Shown: positions 42,253 to 52,948 of the stretch, one piece after another | How the letters are laid out: each line of letters begins with the position of its first letter | How positions within the stretch are numbered: position 1 is the first letter of the stretch | Assembly: GCA_048013815.1 (NCBI GenBank) | Contig: CM106586.1 | Coordinates: forward strand, 21,390,001 to 21,454,000 | Direction: 5' to 3' | From: Setoptus koraiensis | Taxonomy: Eukaryota > Arthropoda | Length of the DNA: 64,000 nucleotides | Notes under the pieces: model-generated | Seen by the model: only the letters and a program-made list of their open reading frames with translations | Database searches by the model: none | What the model was told of the DNA's origin: nothing | Program-made: the position numbers and the translations under genes

Positions 42253-45088
42253 ATGGAGCTAGATGCTGGAGATCTCCCCTATTTGTTGCCGAACGAACGG
42301 CGATCTACCAGGAAACTGAACACATTCACCGGAGTCTTCACGCCCGTTTGCCTGTCCATGTTCAGTGCCATTCTTTTTCTGAGGCTAGGTAAATGTCATT
42401 GTGCAGTACTCTCTGAGCCTTTCACCTCTCATAAATTCAACCAACTGATCGATATACTTTCAATTTGACCCTTGTGTGAAACAAAAACACTTGCAGGCTT
42501 CATTGTGGGAAATGCTGGACTTTTAGAGACCATACTCCAAATGATCATATCGTACACTATACTTGTATTTACTGTTCTTTCAGTGTCGGCCATCTCAACC
42601 AACGGAGCTATCGAGGGCGGAGGAATCTACTACATGTCCAGTAGAGTCCTTGGGCCGGAATTTGGTGGCTCAATTGGAACTTTGTTCTTCATTGCAAATG
42701 TTGTTTCTTCAGCGCTCTATCTGACAGGATGTGTCGAGGGTCTCATAAACAACTTTGGACCTTCAGGAACTATGGCCACGTTTTTGAAGGGAGGTGGTGA
42801 CTGGCCGCTCATCTATTCTTCCTCCCTAAATTTCCTCAATCTACTGATATGCATTGTGGGTGCAGCAATGTTTGCCAAAACGACCCTTGTCATATTTGCT
42901 ATAGTTTTAACTGTAGCTGGGTCTGTCATGATTAGCCTCATGTTCAGGTCAGAGATACCAAATATACCAATTCCAAAAGAGAACACCTATATAGATCACA
43001 ACATTACGGGACTTTTGTTTGCTGGACTACACTGGGACAACATTAAGTCTAATATGCTACCCTCGTACGGAATAGATTATACAACCGGAAACCCTGTGAG
43101 CTTTGCCTCTGTATTTGGCGTATTCTTCACAGGTGTTACAGGTGTCTTGGCCGGAGCAAACATATCAGGAGATCTGAAGAACCCATCAAAGTCTATCCCG
43201 TTTGGTACTTTCAGTGGTATCATGTTTACGTTTGTTATGTACCTGATATTATTTGTATTATCAGCAGCCTCTTGTTCACGCGAACTACTCCAAAACAACT
43301 ATTTATACATGCAGTACGTGAATTTCTGGCCACCACTTGTCGAGATAGGCATCTCATCAGCCACAATATCAGCCTCTCTGAGTAACTTTATTGGTGCCTC
43401 TAGATTATTACACGCTGTCGCCGGAGATGGGCTCTTTGGGTGGGTTCTTAATCCGATACACAAGGCGCAAGTTTCAGGAAATCCTATCGGTTCTGTTCTA
43501 GTTACATGGTTCATCATACAATTGATGCTGATGATTGGATCTCTCAATCAAATTGCACAGATATCATCAATACTGTTCTTGTTCACTTATTTCTCTATCA
43601 ACTTTTCTTGTATGGTCTGCCTGTTAACATCAGCACCCAATTTTAGACCATCATTCCGTTATTTCAATTTACCTACAACACTATTAGGAATGCTCGGTGC
43701 TGGAGCAATGATGTTCGTCATCAACTCTTTATACTCATCCATAGTTATTATCGTGTGGCTAATATTGATGATCGCTATTCATGTCAGATCGCCACCAGTG
43801 AGATGGGGCGACATTACTCAAGCTCTAATATTCCATCAAGTTAGGAAGTATCTATTGTTGCTGGACACCAGGAAAGAACATGTGAAATTCTGGCGGCCAC
43901 GCATTCTTTTGATGGTTGAGAATCCTCGGACGTGTCTGCCCCTCATAGAGTTTGTTAATGATCTCAAGAAGAGTGGTTTATTTATCATAGGTCATGTTGA
44001 ACTGGGCAAATTAGAAGACTTTCCTGTTGACCCATTGATTGAACAATATCCTATATGGCTGAAATGGCTCGATTGTTTCCAAGTGAAGGCTTTCATTGAA
44101 ATGACTTTAGCGCCGAGTGTCCAAGAAGGTCTGCCTCACATAATGAGGATAGCGGGATTAGGAGCAATGAAACTGAATACTGTTATGTTCGGTTTCTATG
44201 ATGACGCAGTACCATATGATTTTTTCAAAGACGACAGAAGGTATAATACTCTCGAGGAAATCTGTGGCCGTAACGACACAGGTACCTTCATGCAAACCCG
44301 ACATAATGGACGACCATCTAGACTAGAATACGTCGCTATGATTGTAGATGCGAATAGAAGACTTCAAAAAAATGTCTGTCTGGCTCGCCACTTTCAAATT
44401 TTAGACAAGGTATTGCTAACTCAACCGATAGACAAATCTTTAAAACCCAAAACCAACCAATCTATTTAATGGCTGATATCCTTTTTCTCTCTAACTTTTC
44501 ACCTGTGTTCATTTACCGTTCGACACATAGCAACAAGTGATCAATTCGAAGCAAAGACTACACCTGGATATTTGGCCTATGAACTTCTTCCTACCTAACT
44601 CAAACTCATTTAAAGTTAATAATGGATCAATTTTAAGCATGCAACTTGCATGTATATTACACATGGTACCTGGATGGAAAAAATCTACAGACATTAGAGT
44701 ATTTGTTTGTGGTTTACGCGCTAACCAAGACAGCTTGAAAGATCATTGGCAGAAGATATTAGAAGATTATCGAATTGATGCCTGTATAAATGTTGTGGTG
44801 ATTGACGAACTGCTCTTGCACGCGAATAGTTCGATTGAGAGTACTCCGGCAAGGGCATCTAGACTTGTTGAATACGATCTGGATGAGAAGTATTTGAACG
44901 CCGCCAACAGCCTACTCAAGGAATACAGTGACGAAACCGCCGTCACTTTTCTCAATCTTCCGGCGCCACCGTCTTCACAAAGTCATTACGAGGATTATTT
45001 AAGAAATCTCCAAACTTTGACTGACGCACTTCCACCCACCCTACTAGTGATCGGAAATGATGAACAAGTAGTGTCGACTTCTATATAG
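42253..45088 (+). CDS. SLC12A9: SLC12A9 (CCC-interacting protein 1), cation-chloride cotransporter family
   Basis: Three exons, 42253-42388, 42497-44409 and 44531-45088, give about 868 residues (human 914). Exon 1 is LNTFTGVFTPVCLSMFSAILFLRLG, helix 1 of the amino-acid/cation permease fold. Exon 2 holds the remaining helices, with TNGAIEGGGIYYMSSR-LGPE, GVTGVLAGANISGDLKNPSK and IGASRLLHA, then the C-terminal region FHQVRKYLLLLD.RKEHVKFWRP. Exon 3 carries LHLDIWPMNFF and the end. These blocks match SLC12A9 rather than NKCC or KCC members. The intron 44410-44530 is inferred: the donor GACAAG|GTATTG keeps phase 0 and joins ILDK to QQVINSK. SLC12A9 is an orphan transporter of endolysosomal or plasma membrane. 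The gene is convergent with the CDK gene, and 139 nt separate the stop codons. Confidence 0.93.
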
Positions 45089-45227
45089 TTACCCAACAAA
45101 CTAAATTGAACAAAACTTGGACTGGAGTTAGTTTATTAGTATTATTTAGAAACACAAGTATGACAATCTTAAGCTCTTCGTAATATGCGCAAAAGCACGC
45201 AACTGTGATTCAGATTAAAGTATCATA
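45089..45227. terminator. Overlapping 3' ends of convergent SLC12A9 and CDK genes
   Basis: The minus-strand AATAAA (TTTATT at 45132) and a plus-strand ATTAAA (45214) point toward each other. The two mature 3' UTRs should therefore overlap. Confidence 0.5.
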
Positions 45228-47720
45228 TCATATAGTCAGCTTATTAACTTTTGTAGCCGATTTGGACGGTTTTTGAATGACTAGCTTGATTTCGGGGATT
45301 GAGAAAATGGACTGAGAATCGAGTAGATTATAAACAGCTTCAGGAAGTAGCGCAAAATATGCGTGTCTTAGAGATTTAAACGAAGAGAGTCTAGCTTTTG
45401 GATTGCAATCAACCAAGGATTTGATCAAGTCCATTCCAGTAGCATCAAGTCTCGGTGCATGTAATCCAAGATCTGACGCAGCTTTTTTGGGTAATTTCAA
45501 CGACAAAAACTCCTCATCTGATTCTATTCCGGGCCAAGTTTGATCATCTGGGGTTCCTAACATGTCGAAGATGTTTTTCAATTGATTTTTGACACTGTCG
45601 CCTCTGAACATTGTATGACCGGCAGCCATTTCAAAGAATATACAGCCGACTCCCCACATATCAATAGAAAAATCATATTCTGTTGATCCCAATAGGACAT
45701 CAGGAGGTCTGTACCATAGTGTCACTACTTCATGGGTGAAGGTCTTTGTTGGAACGCTCTTAGCCCGGGCTAGTCCAAAATCTGCTAACTTTAATTCTCC
45801 TGTATCATTGATGAGTATGTTCTGTGGCTTGAGATCTCTATGCAAGATTCTTCTGCTATGACAATAATTTAGGCCTCTTAAGAGCTGAAACATTAATAGT
45901 CGTACATTGTGCATAGGTAGGAAATAACCATGCTCATCCATGTACTTACTGAGATCTTTGTCAGCATACTCGAACACCATTGTTAATGATATATCAGTGT
46001 AAATGATGTCATGAAGTGTCACTATATTGTTGTGCTTCAATTCCTTGAGCAAAGATACTTCGCGAATAGCAGTGAAAGGTACACCTTCTTCTCGTTCTAG
46101 ATGTATTTCTTTGAGAGCAACATGTTTTTTAGTCAGCTTACTAGTGCCTTTGAAGACTGTTGAATATGTTCCAGATCCTAGTATGTGCAACTTTTCGTAG
46201 GTTGTGATCTGACCGAAGCCCAATTCAAACAGCGACTGTCTCCTAACTCTTCTACTCAAAGGTTCATCGAGTGGTGTCTGGGACTTGTCGAAATGCTTAG
46301 CTACGAAGCTTTCGGGTAGTTGCATGTCTACTGGCAGTGACAGGCGATTCCTTACTTCTTGAGCATGATTCCGATTTTGTCTGCGTTTCGTACGGAAACG
46401 GACACCATTTGAGCTACATGAAGGAGCAGAGGTTTTGGTAGAGTTTTTCTTGCTCTTATGTTTAGTGGTATCCGATGAACTACATTTGTTGTCCTGACTG
46501 CTATACACCTGGTATAATCGACATGATGGAGCATGAGCGTGGCGTATTTTGTCTATATTGTTGACTTTTGTTTTGTTACTCTGGTACTTTTTCAGTGTTA
46601 CGGGGGACGATTCCTTACCAGAGCATCTACTGCTAGTTTCACTCATTGATTGATTCCCACTGCTGGAACTTCCATTCTTGAGACTAGCCACAGTATTGGA
46701 TTTCCTCCATCGAATTGATTCAATTACTTCACTATCGCTATCAGAACACACGCCAGAAGGATTTTCGACTATTATCGAAGGGTGACGCCTTAGGCATTTA
46801 CAGCTGTCATCAAAGAAGGCCGAAGCTGACTTAGTGGGACCATTGTGAGTTACTTTACATTTGGCTTTATCCATGTTGGCCCCCAATTCATCACCTTTTT
46901 TATTCCATCGGAACAAGTTTTTGAGTTCTTTATACTTTGATTGTTTTGACAGATTTGAATCGCCAGTGTTTGTTTCTTGATCATCAGAATGATTGCTGGA
47001 CGAAGATTGTCCGATAGTGGAACATTCTGAGTGGATAATCATTTCATTCATAGGGGTGTGGTGCATTTCATCTCGTGTTGGTTTATCTTTTGCATAGCTA
47101 CTGGATAAAAGCCTATTTGCACTGGGCAATATTTTGTGTCCAATTCTTTTGAGAGCAGTGAAATCAATATTAGAAGCTGATACTCTCATTTTTGACTTAG
47201 GTGGATGACAGTAGTTTTGATGGATGGCGTCAGTGTTGATGGCTGGCTGATTGTGAGCATTGGTTCTAGAAGATAAAGTGTTCGACGGTAAATGTTGTTG
47301 TTCATTTTGAGAACCTTCGGTAGATCTATCAGTATCACAGCAGTAACTAGATAGTGTTAATGAAAGATCCTTCCTTTGTAGTTGCTCATCAGCTTGTTTC
47401 AGTTGCTTCGATTGATTGGCTAGTTGGAGTCTCTTCGTTACAACTGTCTCAACAGAAGTATTATTAGTGTTGAATATTAAATCATTTTCACTCGTACAAC
47501 CAGACAAAGATAATTGATTTGTTAGGTCGGCGATGCCTTCGTCTACACTTTTCCTTGCGCTATTTATTGACTCGGAAAACTTTCTCTTTAATTGTTTAAC
47601 AAGCGACATGCTACTGAAACACAGTCGCCTTTCTGGTTCTATTCCAATAGATTGAGTTGAGATGGAAGAGATTTCACATTGGTGGTCTTGTTGGTTGTTA
47701 TCATCAGCTATCTGGCCCAC
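45228..47720 (-). CDS. CDK16: PCTAIRE-type cyclin-dependent kinase carrying PFTAIRE signature
   Basis: 830 residues in one exon. Residues 1-~500 are Ser/Lys-rich and disordered. The kinase domain starts at ~505 after RRQSLFELGFGQITTYEKL. Glycine loop GSGTYSTVFKG, Lys537 (VALKEI), the cyclin helix PFTAIRE at ~548-554, HRD (627-629) and DFG (647-649) are all present, so it should be catalytically active. Outside that helix it follows CDK16-18: KSVPTKT, EEF and HAPRLD in the C-lobe, and the tail SIFSIPEIKLVIQK. CDK14/15, the true PFTAIRE kinases, differ in those places. PCTAIRE kinases act with cyclin Y at the membrane in neuronal transport and differentiation. The lack of introns is unusual for this family. 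A C-terminal fragment boundary of this gene is copied at 57.3 kb. Confidence 0.9.
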   Translation of the reverse strand: MGQIADDNNQQDHQCEISSISTQSIGIEPERRLCFSSMSLVKQLKRKFSESINSARKSVDEGIADLTNQLSLSGCTSENDLIFNTNNTSVETVVTKRLQLANQSKQLKQADEQLQRKDLSLTLSSYCCDTDRSTEGSQNEQQHLPSNTLSSRTNAHNQPAINTDAIHQNYCHPPKSKMRVSASNIDFTALKRIGHKILPSANRLLSSSYAKDKPTRDEMHHTPMNEMIIHSECSTIGQSSSSNHSDDQETNTGDSNLSKQSKYKELKNLFRWNKKGDELGANMDKAKCKVTHNGPTKSASAFFDDSCKCLRRHPSIIVENPSGVCSDSDSEVIESIRWRKSNTVASLKNGSSSSGNQSMSETSSRCSGKESSPVTLKKYQSNKTKVNNIDKIRHAHAPSCRLYQVYSSQDNKCSSSDTTKHKSKKNSTKTSAPSCSSNGVRFRTKRRQNRNHAQEVRNRLSLPVDMQLPESFVAKHFDKSQTPLDEPLSRRVRRQSLFELGFGQITTYEKLHILGSGTYSTVFKGTSKLTKKHVALKEIHLEREEGVPFTAIREVSLLKELKHNNIVTLHDIIYTDISLTMVFEYADKDLSKYMDEHGYFLPMHNVRLLMFQLLRGLNYCHSRRILHRDLKPQNILINDTGELKLADFGLARAKSVPTKTFTHEVVTLWYRPPDVLLGSTEYDFSIDMWGVGCIFFEMAAGHTMFRGDSVKNQLKNIFDMLGTPDDQTWPGIESDEEFLSLKLPKKAASDLGLHAPRLDATGMDLIKSLVDCNPKARLSSFKSLRHAYFALLPEAVYNLLDSQSIFSIPEIKLVIQKPSKSATKVNKLTI

Positions 47721-50700
47721 AGATTGATCACAATATATTTCATTAGTTTGTTAGTGTAAATCCTAGTGTTAATAGTGCTAGTAAATATATTTGGACGTCA
47801 TATAGAACATGGACAATGGAGAACGATAAAACTAACGGCTGATAAAAAGGCTTCGATTGGACTTTCCATCAAAATTTAGTCCACGTGGTGAGTGGCTCAA
47901 TTAATCGGGATCGATGATTTCTGATCGGCAGAACACTAAAGATAAAAGTTGTTTAAATTAAATTATACATGGATGATAATAAATCAACAGTCCAAGTGTA
48001 TTGTCTGCGTGTTGAGATTTGTTATGCAACAAACAAAAGAACGACGAATACGTTCGACCAGGTGACAGGCTGTTGCATTGTTTTCGTTTTATTGTTGTTG
48101 ATGGTTCAATCCACGACGCCATAACCCTCACCCATACGCACTATACACACTACACTACATCACAGTATTGTGATAGTGTCTTGTTTCGATGTATTCGCCC
48201 TAGTTTTTAGAGAGATCCGCCAGGGCGGCAGTTGGTGTTGATGGAACGACCGTTTGCAGGATACTGAACTCAGATACAGCAAGTACAGCAAGTGTGCGCC
48301 GCTTGCGCCAAAAGTCACTTGCCTATGAGGCAAGCAATCAGAACAGCACAGAACGTGCGGAGATTCTCCGCTTGATAGCGCCATTTTCAGACGTTGCGAG
48401 CGCCTCTTCCGGATCTTTGTGAAAGCAAACACAAGTACAAAGGACAAAATAATGTACAGTTAAGTTTCGAATAATGGTCGTTGTTGAGCGCGAGATTCGA
48501 TTTGATTTTTACTTTTACTGGGCTGGGGAAAAACCCAATTTTCGCCGTTGCCCGATTTTCCGTGCAAGCCAAGTGGAGACTGGCGGATTTTTCATTGAAC
48601 TAAACAGACTGGACCGTGCACGGAAATATGTGGCGTCGGCAGAAAAAGTCCTATTATCCGCTTGTCTCATTACAGTCTAGATAAAGTATCGCACTTGGCA
48701 CCATGATAATTAGTTACGCTGTCAGCAAACAATTAGTCGGCAGCCGGCTTATAGTCGATAGAAAGTTTAGCACAAGCGCCATGATAGCTTAGTTCCGGGT
48801 GCAGGGATCTATTTGGGTCATTATGATTGTTTCGAGGGCAAACAACGAGTTGATTGGAAAAGGTGATTGTGAAGTGTATTCATCCAACAATGCCAATGGC
48901 CGTCGAGCCGCGGGTATTACATTACCATGTGCCATTAGTGTCGGATGTGTGTTCATTGTGGCCGCTAGAGGTCTCCATATTTCTCTTGACGTCTTGGCGT
49001 TTTGGCAAGTGCACAGAAATAGTTTTCCCACTTCCTGTTTGTAAAACTTATAAAAAATTAGCACCTGAATGCTCGTTGATCCAAATGTTGTAAATCCTGT
49101 GCGTCGGACCAGATTGGAGAATAATCTATGGATAAGAAAGACAAGTTGCATCAGGTAATAAAATTGAAATATAGAGAATAAAAATTTTGAGATTATCTCT
49201 TATCTGCTTTTGGTTGTGCAGTTTCATTCTCTTTTTATGTGATGCACATCGTGAGCGCATAGTGACACTATAATTGACCCGTGTCGCGGCCTCTACTTGT
49301 AATTTACAAGTTGCAAGTGAAAAGTGTCAGCTGTCACATCTCTGATGCACATCTTTGCTATGTGTCAAGTGTTGCCATTTTGTCAATTTGGTGCAAACAC
49401 GGTGACAAGCCAACTAACAAGAGCAACTCACGTCGTCAAAGTGGATTAGTTACAAAGGAAACAAATACACTATCGTGGGCGAGCCACAAAAAGCACAAGT
49501 CCAAGAACGGCCGAGACTGCTCGCGGAGTAGAGGCGCGTCCCAAATCCGCATAATTTTCCGATATTGGTGTTGCAGATGTTGGCGTGTTGGTCAAGACGC
49601 CAATCGCTGCCTAGGACTTGTGGCGACATATTGAAATAGCACATATCGAATGCAGAGGGACGTGTTGCGAAGTGGGCTGTTTTGTGAATATTTCGCGATC
49701 GATATTTCTTGTGATGGGCATGAAGATGTGCCATCGAAAGTCACGATTTGTGCTTTTGGTGCGCCGCCAGAAAAGCACATCCTCAATAGTATACACACAC
49801 TTGAATTTGAAGCCAGTTGTGAGAAATTTCTGAAGGAAAAAAAAACATTCAAGTTTCACCACGATATTATTATGGAGTTTTTTGTCGAGTGTGACTTGCC
49901 AACTTGACAAATCGTGATATATGAAGATGTGAGCAGCCAGATCGAAAGACTCACTTAGTTAAAAGTTTGTTGGCTGGCGGTTCGGAGAGCGCCACCAGCA
50001 TATGCCACGAGATGATACGTTTAGATATTTGTTCTCCGAACAAGCTCGCTTAGAATGCGCGACGTCAGACTAATGTGCTGTGTGGTTCGTTAGGTGAATT
50101 ATAAATCCGAAAAGAATATCCATGGTGTGTACGCGATGCAGCCTTCGTAGCTCGGTTGAACTTCAAACAGCTATCATCACTTGACTACGTTCAGACCTTG
50201 GCCAGACACAACAAGTTGAAACATTATCGCGCCCACAGGTCGTCTCGTGGTGGTATCGGCTTGAGAGTATTGGCGTAATGATATGGCGAACTATATACGT
50301 TCATGTGCAATATGGAAAAATGTTGCTGCTGATGACACTTAGAATTTGCGTAGAATTCAGAATGACATTTTGTCGACAAACAAACATCATTTCCCGCTAC
50401 ATGTGTGTGTGGATGGATATATTTTATGCATGTTCTTATGTAACACAAACAATGTGTATCACAATGTTTGTAATACACACTATTATATATATAAAGGGTG
50501 CCAGATATAACAGGTACTTATTTTGTTATTTTGTTGGTATTTTAAAATCAATATATTGGATAATGGTGGAGTGACATGTGTTTAAGAGGATGGTTTGTGG
50601 TGAACATGTCACTTAGGCCACCAAAAGGAGTTAGTTGTCGATTGGCTTTCATGATTTACCTGTGTAATGTTGTGCGTGTGTGATAGTCGTTGATATCACA

Positions 50701-51068
50701 TCAAATGGTAACAAGTAATGTAAGCAACTTCCAAGTCACAGTGTTCATTTGGCGTGCTCGTCGTTTCTTGAAATCACTAGATATGTTTTTGGCTAGACTA
50801 TTTTTCGCACACTTTGCGCACATATATAAATAAATACCAGATTCTGTGAATCAGACAGTTTGAATTTTCTAGTGCCAGTTGTTTTTAACGGCCTTTTTAC
50901 TACACTACTGATACTTTAAACTTTATGAAGCAATTAAAACCCCACAGTACAACACCAATCAACAACAACAACAACAATTACAATTACAATTTTATACATT
51001 TTACACATAGATAGATACCCGTCACCCAAACTCACTCACCCGAACCAACCAACATAATCATCATCATT
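47721..51068. other. 3.3-kb intergenic region upstream of CDK and ELOVL
   Basis: No supported coding exon. Short overlapping frames at 48.4-49.9 kb occur on both strands without recognisable domains. It should contain the CDK promoter (near 47.8 kb) and the ELOVL promoter. Confidence 0.55.
50823..50855 (+). promoter_or_regulatory. TATA box and initiator of ELOVL 1
   Basis: TATATAAATA at 50823-50832 and an arthropod-type initiator TCAGAC at 50851, about 28 nt apart. The ATG is at 51069, so the 5' UTR would be about 215 nt, rich in CAA repeats. Confidence 0.65.
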
Positions 51069-51854
51069 ATGGATCTAATCAGCTTTGACTTCATTTTAAA
51101 ATATAAGGACGACGTTGATTGGGACAGTCTCAAGGGCAACCTCATCTTTTTGGGACATTCGCCAATGCGTTTATTTTCAGCTATTGCCTTATATTTATTA
51201 GTGATACTTAAATTAGGACCTAGTGCTATGCACAAACGTCAAGCGTTTGATTTAAGAAATTTAGTCAGAGTTTACAACTTTTTCAATATATTCTTCAATG
51301 TCTGGCTAGCCTATAGAGGCATCAATTTGAGCGGCAACGGAGCATCATTTTTCACATGCCATTGTCTTGATAGAGACTACAAAAATTACGGTATCTACAT
51401 TGACATATTTATATTGTCAAGAGTGATTGACTTTTTGGATACTATATTCTTTGTGCTAAGAAAGAAACAATCACAAATAACAGGACTGCATGTTTTTCAT
51501 CATAGCTTTGTGCCAATTACAATCTATTTTGTAGCCATGTTCTCCATGACACCATTTAGTGGATTTTTATTAGTTTTAAATGCAATAGTGCACGTTGTAA
51601 TGTATTCATATTATTTTCTTGCTACATTTCCCACTATTGCGCCTCATCTCTGGTGGAAACGTTACATAACAAAAATACAGATAGGACAGTTTGTGTTGGC
51701 ATTGACCTATTTCTGTTTAGGCTATCTGCTATTACCAAAATATTGCGATGATCCACCTATGGTGGCCGTAGTCACAAATTTAGTGTCGGCCTTGGTGTTT
51801 TTAACTTTGTTTTTATCATTTTACTCTAGTGCTTACAACAAGAAAACAAAATAA
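51069..51854 (+). CDS. ELOVL-type very-long-chain fatty acid elongase 1
   Basis: 261 residues, multi-pass, one exon. Catalytic HVFHH at 141-145 and the preceding motif are SRVIDFLDTIFF, with Asp where most family members have Glu. NAIVHVVMYSYY and TKIQIGQ complete the ELOVL signature set. The C-terminus NKKTK is a basic ER-retention-type tail. Elongases condense malonyl-CoA with acyl-CoA in the ER. The poly(A) hexamer AATAAA (51850-51855) overlaps the TAA stop. A paralog lies at 56181, and a fatty acyl-CoA reductase sits between them on the same strand. The substrate class (which ELOVL) cannot be set by reading alone. Confidence 0.95.
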   Translation: MDLISFDFILKYKDDVDWDSLKGNLIFLGHSPMRLFSAIALYLLVILKLGPSAMHKRQAFDLRNLVRVYNFFNIFFNVWLAYRGINLSGNGASFFTCHCLDRDYKNYGIYIDIFILSRVIDFLDTIFFVLRKKQSQITGLHVFHHSFVPITIYFVAMFSMTPFSGFLLVLNAIVHVVMYSYYFLATFPTIAPHLWWKRYITKIQIGQFVLALTYFCLGYLLLPKYCDDPPMVAVVTNLVSALVFLTLFLSFYSSAYNKKTK

Positions 51855-52948
51855 AGCATTCCTATTATCTAAATTTGTTGGGCGCAAAAAGGTACATTGT
51901 AATACCCATAACTCCGAATCTATATCTTTATATTTTTATTTTACCTATTTTATTCTAGTTGATCATGGATCTGTGGTTCGACTTGATCTTGTCCAAGGAT
52001 TCGTCATCGTCACCACAAATTTAATTGCAAGATATGAATCAAAGAACAGAATCCAAGTGTCAACTTTCGAGTGGCGGAAGGTCACGAAGGTTGAGTTATG
52101 ATGCGATCAGCCAGTCTCTAGATTATGTATTGACGTTCGCCATTGCTAAAAAACAGACCAACCATGTTTTTGGCAAGACTAGTCAAGTTAGGCAAGTGAA
52201 ATTGAAGTGTGGAATGTCATTCTTGGAAAATCATTCAGTTGATTGATTTTGGGATATTCACACCTTCTCTAACAAGCAAATAGAAGGTCTCTGTATCGAC
52301 CTTGAAACGTGTAATCAAAATGATGGCCTGCAATGTTACTTCTGGCGGGTTGTATTGATCGGGAAAATGGCAAAGGTGTCATAGGTGATGATGGTTGCGT
52401 GCCAGCTAGACCACAATAATTGAGATTGATCACTTGGGCCGGCAGTGATTTGCGTCGTGCTGGTCGTCATCGTTGGCACGCATATATTGAGCACGCATGA
52501 GACAGGCTGAAGAATGGATAATTTAAATTTAGATATTCACAACAACGACAATAATTAATTAATTCATCTTACAGGATGAAATTTGACCTTTCGATTTCTG
52601 CTTGCCAATCTGATCATCGATCAATAATCAGGTTGTCACAAATTGCACCAAATTTGAATTGGTCAACATTGTCAACGATTGACTTGAATGATTCAATCTG
52701 TCCAATTGAATTATGCGCGTCAAGTTACCTGGTACCTTCCGGTAATCTCTGTTCGGTATGAAAACAATTGTCACATCTATTGTCATTGTAATCAGTCTGT
52801 CTCTGCCTGTTGTTCGAGCGGCACCGCATGCAGAATAAAATATCACTTATCACTCGGTGTGTCTAAAACTGATAATTTATTAATAATAACTCATAGATTA
52901 CTCAATCAAAGGTTGATTAAAGATTTTAAACTTACATTTACATTTAAC
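51855..52948. other. Intergenic between ELOVL 1 and the reductase
   Basis: AT-rich. It contains a short ELOVL-like start (51965-52024, MDLWFDLILSKD, then stop after 19 codons). Otherwise nothing is recognised, and the reductase promoter should be here. Confidence 0.5.

Noticed and set aside
49650..49907. 85-codon frame with protein-like composition
   Set aside because: No family recognised, stops just upstream, two antisense frames of equal length, and no splice partners that I could build.
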